This document shows, in pieces, positions 43,939 through 56,138 of a DNA stretch of 64,000 bases. The position numbers were made by a program, and so were the translations under genes. The number at the start of each line of letters is the position of its first letter. Within the stretch, counting starts at the first letter, position 1. The notes under the pieces were generated by a model. The model was not told the origin of the DNA, ran no database searches, and saw only the letters and a list, made by a program, of their open reading frames with translations. The stretch lies in NCBI GenBank assembly GCA_000750105.3, contig JPHH03000020.1:434001-498000 (forward strand), written 5' to 3'. This DNA comes from Tolypocladium sp. Sup5 PDA-1. Lineage: Eukaryota > Ascomycota > Sordariomycetes > Hypocreales > Ophiocordycipitaceae.

Positions 43939-46900
43939 TTTTCTTTTGTGTTTAATTGAATGATTGGATTCTCGAAAGCGGGATACCGAGGTGCATTGGA
44001 CGTTTTACATGGACCAGAGCTGGAATGAAGGGGGCGATACCGAGCCCATCCCTTTAGGGCGACCCTGACGCCTATGACGTTTGTTCCAGAATGAAGCCGA
44101 GTCGTTGGATTCCAATTAGGTTTATAATTAAAGCACGTGTGATTAATGTCTATTCACGGTACCATGCTCGCAATTGCTGCTTGTTTGCGTCGTTGCGTTG
44201 GGTCGTGTGGTCCGAAGGGACTGAGCAGCGAGGACTGGGAGATCAGATCAGGGACGGCAAACTGCAGCCCCACGACCAGCCAGCCATCAATTGCGAAGGC
44301 CGAGGAAGGCAACTTTATAGAGGTACATATCCGGATTGCCTATCAAATATGAAAAGTTTATTGGCTTCTAGTTGCGACGCCCGTGAAGGCAAGATGGGCA
44401 AGATGGGGTATACTATCCGACTGGCCCCTCATCCAGTGTTGCGTACCAGGTTTAACACCGACATTCTTCGCGCCCGACGTTCGGCGCCTTGTGGCCGGGC
44501 TTGGCCTCAAATCACCTGATGCCAGGTGCCGCCGTTGCATCAGAAGCAATCGATGATACACACGAGGGTACTGCCTGGTCAAGGCTTGTGGCAAGGCCCG
44601 AGGTTATTGGCCAGAGGCGAGGGCTTGCAGATTGACGGACCGATGGCCAGTTTCGCGTGGGCCAGGCTAGCCAGGCTGGCAAGCCTAGCAGGGGCCAAGG
44701 TTCCAGAAGACTGGTAATTAGCTTTCGGTCTGCGTTGGACTCTTCTTGGACAACGGACGACCCGCAGTTGGACGGGGAACAGCGAACCGACCCGCGGTCG
44801 CCTCTAGACAACCAAGGCCCGGGGGTTGTATGGAAGACCAGGCGCGGCAGGTGAGATGGCAGTGTCTGTCCCTCGTATCACTTGGTCCGGGAATCCACCA
44901 GACCGTCAATACTCGTACTCGGCCCAAACACCAGACGTATTAGAGGCAAAGAATTGGAAAGAATCGGCGAAGCGGCGGGTGGCATTTTCGTCGCGTTGCT
45001 AGTGTGAACTTGGGTCGGGGGGTGCTGCGCGCGTCCCCTGAGCCTGACAACCAGGGCCAACAGTCCGCATGGCGCCGGCCAGTGCATGCGGGACATCTGT
45101 AGTCTGTACTCCGTACCTTGCAGCTTACATCTTCAGCAACGCGTCTAGGGGCGCATTGCAGCGAACTTGCGTACGAAGTACAGGCTTCTCGCAGGACAGT
45201 GTGCCCGTGCTCTCGTCTGTCTCGGCTGCCCACGAGTTCAAGCCGGGGAGCTTGTTGGGCTTTCTTTTTCCTCGGATAGCATGCGCGACGCAACCAGGGA
45301 ATTCGAGATCGTGGGATCGGATGCAACCACCGAGTGGACATTCCAATGGTTGTTCCCTCAATCCTGCAAGTGCGCACTGCTGGGTACACAATGCTGGGCA
45401 GTCAAACTAGAGCTGCAGCTACGGGCAATAGTTCCGGACCCTTTTGATCCATTGCGACAAGCTGCGCCGCACGAGGCTCCGCCCTGCCAGTTGAAGACGC
45501 CGTACGGCTTCGCAATGTTTTCGTGCTCCATGGCCCGATTAAGCTTTATAATCGCGAGTGTAGCATTATAGAGTCGTGAATCGATATCAGGAGTCCCGAG
45601 GCATGAGTGCACCTCACGAGTACGTACAAGTGCTGCACCGACGAGATATGGCAAGGGGGGACAAGCAGGAGTGACGTAGCCACGCGTGGTGTTTCAGATG
45701 GATTTCGACGGCTGCTCTTGCCCAACAGACTCCCGACGGTTGACCGTTGGAGGAAGTTGCGCTGGAGAGTCGCAACTGCCCGAACGACGGACCGGCGTAC
45801 CCCATCCAACGACAGCGGCCCGCAAGCAATTTATTATCCTGAGGCCGAGGACTGGCAACCAACTCCTTTCTCCTCTGTCTCTTTTCTTCTTCCTCCTTCT
45901 CCTCTCCTCTTCTCTTTCTGCCACTCCTCAACCCCGTTCAGTCTTTCAAGCCGCCAGTTTTCGTGGGTATTGTTGTTTTGTTTCTTGTGCTCGGCAGGAA
46001 TACAAGCCCTTCACCGACTCGGAATCGCATTTTCGCGCTCTCCTTGGCAACGGCAGTGCCTGACGGGATACCGCGTTGGGTTGGGCTTACACACGGCACC
46101 TGGAGCTCCCTGCCAATCGCCTCGGTACGTTCGTGTCTGGTGATGCCGCGCAGCAGATCATGCATCGCATCCCGCCCTGCCTGTCTCACCTCGAGGCTTT
46201 TGCACATGCTTCCCACCTCTACCGTTCTAGCTCTGCATCTCGCTCTTGGTTGGCCCACGATGGCTCGCCCCACGTGCCGCGCAGCCGTTCATGGTCCCTG
46301 GAGGCTCCTAGCAGCGGGGAGGCTAACGGGACGTACAGAGACAGCCACAGAACATCGACCAACAGGCGCTTTGACTACACTGACTCGGAGGCTGAATTAA
46401 GTCATTTCGGGGCTTTGTGATCGACGCCCAACCGCCAGGCAAGGTGCGTGTGAGCAACGGACGGCGGAGACGACGTCCAAGCCGAGCGTGTACGGGTGGG
46501 TGGCGTGAGTGGTGGTGCTCGGCCTCGTTCACAGAGGGACCCAGCGGACGGGATACTGCAGCGCAAAGCAAGACACAGGAAACGCAGCATGGGCCACTGC
46601 TAACGTCGCAATCAAACAGCGATAAGTTAGCCTTCACCCGATCGGGGCCGCTTCTTCAGGTGCTGCAACCGCCACGGGTGGTGCCTTGGACCCCGTCGCC
46701 AATCGGCACCGTAGCCGCCCCAGACACGTCTATTTGACGCCTCAGTCACTGACACCAACCAGGCGATCACCCCTGGGCACTGGCCCTATCCAGACTGTGA
46801 CACAGCAGACAAAGCCAACTCGCTTGGGCTGCCGTTAGCTCTCTGGCCCCCCGCAGACCCCTGCTCTCTACTCTTGACCTTGTCGGGAACCTTGCGCGGC

Positions 46901-47207
46901 GCGCGACTCCTCAAAAGCGCCGCCCCGTCGCCTTTCATCTGGGGGGAAATCATTTCAGACGTCGATTCGCCGTGCTCGACAAACTGCTAGCGAACCTCGT
47001 CGCGGCATTCAGACCTTCGCCAGTCGCTGCATCTCGACGCCCTCGCGCACGTATCCGAGCCGCGGCACCTCCCGCCTCAGCCCGCCCCTCGACGAGCAGC
47101 TGTCTGTCATCTGTCACCTGCGGGTTAAGCGACCGCAGCGTCTCCCCGCACCCCGCCCTCGGTCATCTGCGCGGCCGGCTCGCCCTCGTATCAACGAGCC
47201 AACCAAA
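43939..47207. other. 3.3-kb gene-poor stretch
   Basis: No convincing coding region. A long pyrimidine tract lies at about 45,861-45,918 (mostly CT/TTC/CTC), a kind of sequence often found just before transcription starts in filamentous fungi, but no frame of substance follows it. Short repeats of CCAGGCTAGCCAGGCTGGC type lie near 44,660. The last ~250 bases probably hold the Urc4 leader. Confidence 0.45.
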
Positions 47208-49033
47208 ATGGGCCTCTTTTCGCGAAAGGACAAGGCCCCCAAGGGCGGCTCTTCCCTTGCAACCTCTCAGTCCACTGCTAGCTTCAACTCGGGCAACTCA
47301 CGAGGCATTGGAAACCGCACGTCTGCCAGCAGCATCACGCCCGGAACGCCCCTATCGCCCATGTCGCCCGTCAAGCTTCCCAAGGTCGATCTCCCTCGGC
47401 CTCCCGATCCGCAGCTGGACCCGACCGGCTACCTCCGAAGCTTGGGGGCCGTTAGAGAGAGGAGCAAGATTGTCACGGACAAGGCTCTCCGCAACGAGCT
47501 GAACCACTTCGACGTAAATCTAGACCAGTTCCCCAATGTGGTGTCCTTTGTCTCTGGCTTGATAAAGGTGCGTTTCGACAGGGTGCCTGTCCAGCCCTCT
47601 TTCGGAGGTTGCCGACGATGTGTTAGAACCGCATAAACCTGGGAGGGGGCAACATTGGCACCGAGATACCTAGATCACGCGACTAACTGACACAATCCCC
47701 AGCGAGACTATGACGCTCCTTTCAACACAATCCCCGGCCATGGCCGATACCAGCACTTTTGCGTGGGCGGTCGCGATCGCATTGCCCAACTCTTGTCGAC
47801 GTGGCCCGAGAACATCGACAGTACGGAAAGATGCCGTCGACTGATTGATCTCTTCCTGGTGAGCGTATTGCTCGACGCTGGTGCCGGCACCCAATGGAGC
47901 TACAAGAGTGCCGACAATGGGCGCATTTACCGACGATCTGAGGGTCTGGCCGTTGCCAGCTTGGAAATGTTCAAGGCCGTAAGAAACGCACTCTTCGGTC
48001 AGACATCGTGTGGCCAAACTGATCGTTCCTAGGGCATTTTCTCCGGAAATCCTGCCAACAAGGCTCAAGTTGACAAAGTAGGCCTGCAATCGTTGACCGT
48101 GGACAAGCTGGAAGCCGGCCTTCAGTCCCGCCCTGGAAACGAGCTGGCCGGCCTGGAGGGTCGCACAGAGCTCCTCATCAGATTAGCAGACGCACTCGAT
48201 GAGAAGAAGGACTATTTTGGCATCGATGGCCGTCCTGGAAACATGATAGGTTCGTACAGACAGACGTGCCCTTCGGGGCCTATCAGCTGACAAGTCTCCA
48301 GACCACCTGTTGTCACACCCGTCGACGCAAGCGTCATCGATGCTCATCGTTCCCTTGCCAGTTTTGTGGAACGTTCTTATGAACGGCCTTGCCAGCATCT
48401 GGCCTGCGTCGCGAACGGCCCTCAACGGCGTCTCCCTCGGCGATGCGTGGCCTTGCCAAGCAATGCCCAACTCTGGCGCAGCATCCTGGGAGTCGATTTT
48501 GCCTTTCCACAAGTTGACGCAATGGCTCACCTACTCACTCATGCAACCAATGCAGTCCCTGCTCAACATGCATTTTGCGGGGACTGAGCTGCTCACCGGC
48601 CTACCGGAGTACCGCAACGGCGGTCTCTTTGTCGACATGGGCGTCCTGACTGTGAAGGCGGACGACCTCGAGCGCGGGCTGCAGAACTTCACGGACTACT
48701 GCAGGCGAACTGGCACCAAGGGGGTCGAGGTAGCCCCCATGTTTGAGCCTGGAGATGATGTCGTGGTCGAGTGGCGAGGCGTGACAGTTGGGTTCCTTGA
48801 CAAGCTGTGCGTGGAGGTCAACAAGGCGCTGAAGAATGAGCTGGCTGGCCACGAGTTGACCCTGCCGCAGCTGCTGGAGGCTGGCAGTTGGAAGGTGAGA
48901 TGTCTCTTTATGCAATTGACACGCACGAGTTGGGCTAACGTTGAACCAGGGTGGTCGCGAGATTGCCGAGATCAATCGGCCGAATACCAAGGAGCCGCCC
49001 ATCCTGATCGAGAGTGACGGAACGGTATTTTAA
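47208..49033 (+). CDS. URC4: Uracil catabolism protein 4 (DUF1688 family)
   Basis: Five exons: 47208-47567, 47703-47978, 48033-48249, 48302-48894 and 48950-49033. They give 509 residues; introns of 135, 54, 52 and 55 nt all have canonical ends and keep the frame. After a Ser-rich N-terminus the DUF1688 domain runs to the end: LDPTGYLRSLGAVRERSKIV, FNTIPGHGRYQHFCVGGRDR, LDAGAGTQWSYKSAD, GLAVASLEMFKAGIFSGNP, FAGTELLTGLPEYRNGGLFV and GGREIAEINRP. Urc4 was identified in budding yeasts as needed, with Urc1, for use of uracil as nitrogen source by the non-reductive URC route; its chemistry is not settled. No other URC gene is in the window. Confidence 0.92.
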
Positions 49034-49454
49034 GCTGCTAGGGAAGGATTCAAGCATAGGCCCAAGATGAAGACGTTGGCCAACACCGTGAGCCTCGGGA
49101 CAACATTGATTCCTAGAGACGCGACGCGTAGATAAATGACCGGAAGAGAACCGGTGACTGCAATCGACGCCTGGCATCTCAGGCTATGGCATGAGAGCAA
49201 GACTTGTGCTCGTGCCACCTTTCATCTACTTGTGCCACCTTGACACTTGACATTGTTGAGATGAATATTTGTTTTCCAAGATCCCCTGACGCGAGGGAGA
49301 TGCGCTTGATGAGCTCTACCTATTGTACAAGTCTTTTTACTTTTTTCCCCGTGCCTGCTCTCCCGTTCTAGATGGTTTTACACATGGCAGCATACACGTA
49401 CATACAACAACTCTACACGCTTCTCCCCACACCGGTCTGCATCCAAGCCGATGC
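49034..49454. other. Convergent 3' flanks of Urc4 and Oxa1
   Basis: About 420 bases with no gene; AT-rich around 49,260-49,350, as in fungal 3' UTRs. Confidence 0.4.
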
Positions 49455-51039
49455 CTATCGCTTGTTCTTGTACTTCTTCTCAAACTCCTCGCGCTCCTGC
49501 TGCTTGCGCATGTCCTCGAGCTTCTGGAGCATATCCTTGCGCTTGCGCTCGGCCTTTTCCTGCTCGGTGCCGCTGTACTGGCCGGTGTAGTTGGTCATCT
49601 GCTCGGAGACGCCCTTCTTCATGTCGTCGAGGCTGCTGGTGAGGCGCTCGCGGAGGCCGGCCTGGGGGGCGGCGGCGGCACCGGCGGCACGCGGGGCCTC
49701 GTAGGTGGCCTTGGTGGCGGGCGCGGCGGCGACGGGGGCGGGGGGGAGGCCGACGGCGCGGCGGACGACGGCAGCGTTGAGGATGATGGCGGTGGTGAGG
49801 GGGGAGGCGCCGACGGCGACGGTCATGAGGTTGACGGCGGCGGAGAGGAAGGTTGTGCCGACGAAGCCGACGGAGCCGAAGATGTACATCATGGACTTCA
49901 TCATCTTCTTTTGAGACTCGGGCGTGTGTTTGGCGTTGATCTGTAAAGGGGGGTACACTTAGCAAGCTGACTGCGTAATACCTTGAGGAGCAGGAGAACA
50001 TACAACGAGGGCTCCAATCATGAGGCCGGTACCAACGGCGGGGAGGATAAAGTAAGGGTCCGTCGCCGTCAGGTCCGTGAACCAGAGGAAGCCGGCCGTC
50101 TCCAGCGAGGGCACGGGGATGTGCGTCATGCCGCTCACGATGCGGAACAGGCCGAAGGTAAAGGGAATCTGCATGAGCGACCACAGCATGCCCCAGTTGC
50201 TGGCGCCGTACTGCTCCCGCAGCATCTTGTTGAGGTACTGGCCCTTCTGGCGCATCTCCGTGTCGCGCTCCTGGAAGCCCTGCTGGATGAGCTTCATGGC
50301 CTCCTGCGAGCGCGGGTCCTTGCGCATGTTCTGCATGACGGCGTTGAACTTGAGGCTGCGGATCTGCGGGTAGAACATGATGGCGCGGAGGACGAAGGCG
50401 GTGGCCATGATGGAGGCGCCCCAGCCGAGCCCCATCCAGATGTGCACGTGCTCGAGCGTCCACTGCATGAGCGACGTCGGGCCCCAGCCGTAGTCGAGGC
50501 CGATGGCGTGCAGGTAGCCCAGCTGCTCGGGCATGTTGAGGATGTCCTTGCCGTTGACGATGTCGGAGATGGACGAGAGGTCGATTTCGGAGGCGGGCAC
50601 GGCGGGCTCGGTGGGGGGAGTAGGGATGACGTTCTCGGGGGTCGGGTCGACGGGTCGAACGGGTTCGGAGGCCGCTGTCGCTGGTGTTTCTGTAGCCGGT
50701 TCGGAGGCCGGCGTCTTCTTCTTGCCGTATCCCCAGAGCGAAAAGGCTCGTGCAGACGAGACTCCTCCGAGAACAATCGGCGCGGCGACATTCCGGGTCC
50801 TAAACGGCGAGCTGGCCGTCAAGCCGCCGCCGGTACTCCGCAGAGAGGTCCCGAATTGCCGCCCATCCCGCAATCTCTGTGATAAGGCGCTCGGAGGACT
50901 CTGCGACGAACGTGTCAGTATACATTGCGCTGTGTTTGCGAGAGCTGGTAAGGGGGTGTCGCACTGGCCGTCGGCTCTGGATCTGCCTCCTCACCCCGGC
51001 AGAGGGCAAGGAGCGCGCAATTCCCCTGCTTGGAAGCAT
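49455..51039 (-). CDS. OXA1: Mitochondrial inner-membrane insertase Oxa1
   Basis: Exons 51039-50995 (MLPSRGIARSLPSAG), 50876-50004 and 49940-49455 give 467 residues. Introns of 118 and 63 nt are both in phase 0. The N-terminus is an Arg/Ser-rich mitochondrial presequence. After a Pro/Glu-rich intermembrane-space stretch come the five YidC/Oxa1 membrane segments: EHVHIWMGLGWGASIMATAF, a loop with LKFNAVMQNMRKDP and YLNKMLREQYGASNWGML, IPFTFGLFRIVSG, FLWFTDLTATDPYFILPAVG, and FGSVGFVGTTFLSAAVNLM. The tail is a basic coiled coil (QEKAERKRKDMLQKLEDMRK), which in yeast binds the mitoribosome. It inserts mtDNA-encoded and some imported proteins. The mitochondrial outer-membrane insertase Mim1 gene follows on the same strand. 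Confidence 0.95.
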
Positions 51040-51519
51040 TGCGGCGGCTTGGGATGGATGAGGTGCAACACGCGGTGCTGGTGGTTGGGTTCGGGGAATT
51101 TTTTGGGTGAACCAGGTACCGGGTAATTGTCGGGTCGGCCACCCGCACGTTGACCCCGGTTTTCCTGCGCCAGGGTCCACGACTCCACGGCTCCTCTCAG
51201 TCTTGAGTCAGCACTTGAAAGGAACACGACAGAGAACTATGTCCAATGAATGTGGAGCTGGTTTGTGGAGCTGGTTTATCATCTATGTATAAATCCAGCC
51301 GGGCTTGAGTTTTGAATGTCAATCACCGCGCCAAACCCCGTTTAGTGGAGTGTTTGGGGGGCCTCGTGCCGTCCGAGATCCCCCGTATGCCTCATGACCC
51401 AACTCATCCAAGCCGCCTCCAGGCCGCGGGTCGACGCAACGCCCGCCCTCGACGTGCCGCAGACACATCGTTGGTAACTCCTTCATATGAATTCGGTTAA
51501 ACACGTGTCAATGTTCCCT
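51040..51519. other. Oxa1 promoter / Mim1 3' flank
   Basis: 480 bases with no gene of their own. Short leader and promoter elements only; nothing distinctive seen. Confidence 0.4.
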
Positions 51520-52011
51520 CTACTCCAGGCTCGCATAGTCTTCCAGCGACACGCCAGGCTTCTCGCGTCGCTCCCGCAGCTCGATTCCCGGCCCGATGGG
51601 GTGCGCTCTCCGCCGCGACGTGGGGAAGACCTGCGCTTGTTAGCAACTGATCATGCAACAGGATCTCGCTGTCCTAGGCCATAAGGATAGCCAGCATGCG
51701 TGCATGGCAATGCAGATGTAGCAGGGTCGTCCTGGACCTACCTTTGTGCCGCCCCATCCTAACCTGAAAGCAGCCTCGTGGGCAAACAGCTCTCCGAATC
51801 CCAACATCATGCCATTGATAAACGGCAGCAGCAGGTTGATCGCAGCGCCGCGTATTAACGACCACGCCGTGGGCGGCTTGTAAAGAATGACGGGCGAGTT
51901 CGAGGACGGCGGCGACGTGGACAGCTCCTCGCCCGGGGAGTACTGTTCGCTGTCCGAGTGCATCGTGATGCCCGACTCGGCGAGGTGGTTGGTCGGATCT
52001 TCTGAAGCCAT
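51520..52011 (-). CDS. MIM1: Mitochondrial outer-membrane import factor Mim1/Tom13
   Basis: Exons 52011-51742 and 51630-51520 give 126 residues; the second exon is too short and lacks an ATG, so it is easily missed. The 111-nt intron (GTAGGT...GCGCAG) is in phase 0. The acidic, Ser-rich N-terminus precedes a single membrane helix with the invariant INLLLPFINGMMLGFGELFA, then HEAAFRLGWGGTK. The exon 2 tail starts VFPTSRRRAHPIGPGIELRE. The GxxxG-like pattern in the helix is known to drive Mim1 oligomerisation. With Mim2 it inserts alpha-helical proteins into the outer membrane and helps assemble the TOM complex. The length is normal for filamentous fungi. Confidence 0.93.
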
Positions 52012-52490
52012 GGCCACGCTCCTCCCGCAGGGTCTCGTTATCTCCGCGGCAGTTTCACTGGCGTCGGGGGGTGATATCGTCGTCCGGGCTGAAGGTCGGA
52101 GGTGCAGGTCGTCATTAGCTGGCCAACGTTGGGGGAACGTCGAGGGTGCGGTCTCCGGAGTTACGTAAGCATAGTGCAGTCGGTATCGGTGGATCGCTGT
52201 TCCGGTGGGGTGAATCGCCATCGGCTGCCACCTGCGCGCCTGGAGCTTACAGGGAGCTTCCAAGGTGCATGACGGGGTGAGCGCTGCCTGCCTTTGACAA
52301 ACCACGAGCCACGAGCAACCAGGAGAGCGCCCTCATTATTCTCCGCCAACGAAGCATCAAGAGTCGCATTCCGAGTGTCTGTACTCTTTTCTGTTTTATC
52401 AGCGCCTGTTCATACATCTCATCTTCGCCCTCAGCTCGCCTTCTCTCTCCGTTCGCCATTGCCCCACGTTTCCTCCCGACCACCTTCAAG
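52012..52490. promoter_or_regulatory. Divergent intergenic region Mim1 / Shp1
   Basis: 479 bases between two divergent starts. A pyrimidine-rich leader (TTCTCTCTCC, TTTCCTCCC) precedes the Shp1 ATG. No other element recognised. Confidence 0.4.
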
Positions 52491-53886
52491 ATGGCCGAAA
52501 ACGAACCCCAGGACAAACAGAAGCTGCTGAAGGACTTTCGCGACATGTGCCTCGCTAGCGAAGAGATGGTATGTCGACTTATTACCTCCTCTCAAGAGGC
52601 TCTTCTCCTTCCATCTCGTGGCTGCGCTAACCTGCCATGCACCGACAGGCCACGCAGTATCTCGACGCCCACAACTGGGACCTGGTCGCGGCATGCAATA
52701 GCTACTTTGCAGACGAGGACGACAAGGCCGACGGCATACTCCCCGGCTCAAACCCAGATGAGCCCTACACTGGCCCGCGCACCCTCGACGGCCGCCCAGC
52801 TCCCCAAGTCTACAGACGCAGTCGCAATCCTGCGGCCGCACAGCCGAAGAGGAAGGGCGTTGCGACGCTTGGATCACTCGCCTCAGGCTCTCACCAGCAT
52901 GGTGATGACGACGATGACGACGATGACGACTTCGATGCGGATGGCGACGACGATGGTCGAGGCAACTTGTTTGCCGGAGGTGAGAAGTCTGGGCTCGCCG
53001 TGCAAGACCCCAACCAAGAGGGCGGATCCAGGGGGATCATAAACGACATTCTGGCCAAGGCTAGAGCGTAAGTGGCTCTCTCCAACCAGATATATCTCTC
53101 CCGTCTTAGACCAAAGTCCTAACGATCTCCAGTAACGCTTCCCAACCAGCGAGTTCACCAGAGGCTGGCCCATCTCGCTCGGCCCATTTCCGTGGCACGG
53201 GCATGACGCTTGGTGGCGAGGGAGTGGAAAGCCGAACCATCCCAGATCCCAGCGGCCTAGCTCGCCCTGCGGCCACGCAGCCACAGGAGCGAGTCCTGCA
53301 CATCTGGCAGGACGGCTTCAGCATTGATGATGGCGATCTGCGCCGGTTCGACGACCCCGCCAACCAGGCCGACCTGGCTATGATCCGGTCTGGCCGGGCG
53401 CCGCTACACCTCATGAACGTGCAAAACGACCAGCCCGTGGACGTGAAGCTTCACCAGCACGAGACTCCGTACAGCGCACAGCCAAAGAAGTACAGGCCAT
53501 TTGGTGGTTCCGGGCAGCGGCTTGGTAGCCCCGTGCCTGGTGTCGGCGCAGGACAGGCAACCGCCAGCACTTCTGCGCCTGCATCGACCGCGACGCCGGC
53601 GGCAGTGTCATCCTCCAACCCGGAGCCTTCTGTCGACAACTCCCAGCCGACTATCATGATCCGAATTCAGATGCCCGACGGCACCAGACTGCCCGCTCGG
53701 TTCAACACCACGCAGACGATTGGAGAGGTTTACGGCTTTGTGCAGGGTGCATCGGCAGAGACTCGTACCCGAGCGTGGGTGCTGGCCACTACATTCCCGA
53801 ACAAGGATCATACGGACAAGAACCTGGTCCTGGGCGACGTGCCGGAGTTCAAGAAGGGTGGCACTGCTGTGGTCAAGTGGGCATAG
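52491..53886 (+). CDS. SHP1: Cdc48 cofactor Shp1/p47 (UBA-SEP-UBX)
   Basis: Exons 52491-52568, 52649-53067 and 53133-53886 give 416 residues. Introns of 80 and 65 nt are canonical. The UBA-like domain is at the N-terminus (DFRDMCLASEEMATQYLDAH, then NWDLVAACNSYF). A linker has an acidic run of about 17 residues encoded by a GAT/GAC microsatellite near 52,903-52,960. The SEP domain starts VLHIWQDGFSIDDGDLRRFD and includes VDVKLHQHETPY. The UBX domain is C-terminal (IMIRIQMPDGTRLPARFN, TTFPNKDHTDKNLVLGD), ending in VKWA. Shp1/p47 links Cdc48/p97 to ubiquitinated substrates in membrane fusion, autophagy and PP1 control. All three domains look complete. Confidence 0.95.
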
Positions 53887-54196
53887 ATGGGGTACTCGGC
53901 GGGTAGAGACGAAGAGACTGTGGCCAGTTTATGACTATGGCTGAGCTAAACAAGTAGATTGGGCGTGTTCTGTAGGGCCAGTAATTGCAAGTCCCGGCCG
54001 TCAATGGCTAGATCAGACCGCAGGCAAACATCTCTAGACATGCAAGTCGTGACATCGTATCCGCACGCTCTCTTGGGTTCCCAACGCCTCCAACACCGAC
54101 CCAAAGTGGTATCATCAATCCTAAACGCCCAAATCGATCGTGACTTTTCACATGAGCCAAGGGGTGTTTTCCCTTGGTCTTCCCATGCGACCCCGC
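53887..54196. other. Convergent 3' flanks of Shp1 and Gtr1
   Basis: 310 bases between two stop codons; nothing recognised. Confidence 0.4.
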
Positions 54197-55358
54197 TCAT
54201 CCCGAGGTCGCTGCCGGCGCCGCAACGCCGACAGGACCGTCCAAGAACTTGAAGTGCTCTATGGCAATCTGGCAATTCAGCATGGCGGCGTTGAAGCGCG
54301 CCTCGCCGGGCGGCAGGACGACCATGAGGTAGGTATTGGTGGTGAACTTGAGGATGAAGAGGTTGAAGCGCATGCCGGCCTTGTGTTCCATGCGGATGAA
54401 CTGCTCGGCGTTGCGGGGCGTACCCGTGAAGCGCGAGATGCTCTGCTTGAAGTGCTTCATGATGTTGGACATGCGCTCGAGGCGGTCCTCCGTGGGGTTG
54501 CGGTGGCCCTCGGGCGAGGTCCACGAGGAGACGGCGAGGAAGGAGGTGCGCTCGAAGAGGAGCAGCTCCTCAGCCTCGATGGCGACGCCAAGGTTGGCGA
54601 GGTTGCGCTCGATGACGGACAGGTTGGGGACGAGGTCGTGGATGATGGAGGCCCAGGCCTTGTAAAGGCTCTGGTCCCAGATGGAGGTGGCAAAGGGGGT
54701 GAGCTCGAGGCCGGCGGGGGAGGTGTCGCCGCCGACGGAGGCGACGTACTCGACCGTCTTCTGGCGGACGAGGCGGACGCGCTCGTCGTAGACGGACTCG
54801 CGGGCCGAGGGGACGACGAGGTCCATCTTGTGGATGAGGACGTAGATCTTGGCGGCGGGGGAGAACTGCAGCAGGGCGCTGAGGATGGAGACGTAGGTGG
54901 CGAGGTCGCGGTCGACGTCGCGCGACTCAATGTCGAAGACGTAGATGAGGACGCCGACGTTGGAGAAGACGTGGACGCGCTGCTGGGAGAGGTAGTTTTC
55001 CATGAAGGCCTCCTGGCCGCCGCAGTCCCAGAGGTTGAGGGTGAGGTTGCCGAGGAACTTGACGTGCGAGAGGTCGATGTCGATGGTGGCGCCTCTACAC
55101 GAACGCGCTTATTGTCAGTAACTCCATCCGCCCATGTGTCTCCAGCGAGAAGGTGCGTATAGAGGGTGGAGAGGCTCACAGGCGACGGGTATCGCGCGCA
55201 ATGTAGTTGCTGAAGATGATGCTGCGCATGCTCGACTTGCCGGAGCCCGACTTACCCATGAGCAGCACCTTTTTCTTCTTGGGCTTCTTGACCTCGTTGC
55301 GGACCTCGGAGGGGGCGGCGTCGGCAGGTGGGCCGTCGGCTGGTGGTTGTGAGGCCAT
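54197..55358 (-). CDS. GTR1: Rag-family GTPase Gtr1
   Basis: Exons 55358-55180 and 55094-54197 give 358 residues. The 85-nt intron splits the Leu codon in RDTRRL/GATIDID, at switch I. The G domain has VLLMGKSGSGKSSMRSIIFS (P-loop), the switch I Thr in GATIDIDLSHV, LWDCGGQEAF (G3, Rag-type) and IHKMDLV (G4). The C-terminal roadblock-like domain runs from SVIERNLANLGVAIEAEELL to ILKFTTNTYLMVVL. The RagA/B-like switch sequence identifies Gtr1 rather than Gtr2. With Gtr2, on the vacuole and anchored by Ego proteins, it signals amino acid sufficiency to TORC1. Confidence 0.95.
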
Positions 55359-56138
55359 GGCTGGGTGTGTGTTGTTGTTGGCGGTGCTGGTCGACGAGCG
55401 TGGAGGAGGAAGATGAAGCCCAAAGGTCGTTGGCGGGGCGGTGTCTGGACTCTGGAGCCGTGCTTGAGATCTGTGGTGGGGTAGCTCCGTGATTGGTACA
55501 TCTACGGGTACGAAGTACGAAGTAATACAGACTGCCCCGGTTCCCTGCTTAGCATGACCGTCAAGTAATGTCGTGGTAGGAATAATCCACGTGCTGCTCA
55601 AGTTTGCTGTACTCAAAAGTAAATATCGTTGCATTTATTACGTGGAACTACCTGAGATATGCTGCAAGACGATGCCAAGGTCATGACGTGCGAAGGCTCC
55701 GACTTTATGCCCTGCAATGGGAGTACCCAACTAGAAGCCGCGTTCGGAGAGGTGCATATAATACTACTTATTTATTTCCTAGTAGAGGTAGAAGCACCTC
55801 GACGTAGCCCCAAGTAACGGCAAGGAAGAGGGGAAACATGCTGCGAGTAATACAAGGTTGGAGGCTTCGCAAACCAGAAGGATAGCTCTAGGGTAGCTTG
55901 GGTAGGTCTGTTGCAGCAACAGGACAAAAGCAACTGTTCAACTCGCAACACAGTGACAAGCATTCTATTCGCATCTACAGGAGATGTTTATTTGCTTATG
56001 AGTCCGACAGCCCGTGGGCTTCTAGCGGTACTCTGGAATAGCGTCATATGTAATTCTGGTCGCAACAGTTGAATTTGACTACTAGACAGGCGTCATTAAG
56101 CCAGTCGATATCCAAGGCCCTTGACTAAGCTCCTCCTC
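55359..56138. other. Gtr1 promoter / 3' flank of the Jen1-type gene
   Basis: 780 bases, AT-rich between about 55,560 and 56,100, with no coding frame of note. Confidence 0.4.

Noticed and set aside
45963..45997. Intron-like GTGGGT...CTCGGCAG after the pyrimidine tract
   Set aside because: Only 35 nt, shorter than any intron in the window, no branch site, and no coding frame on either side.
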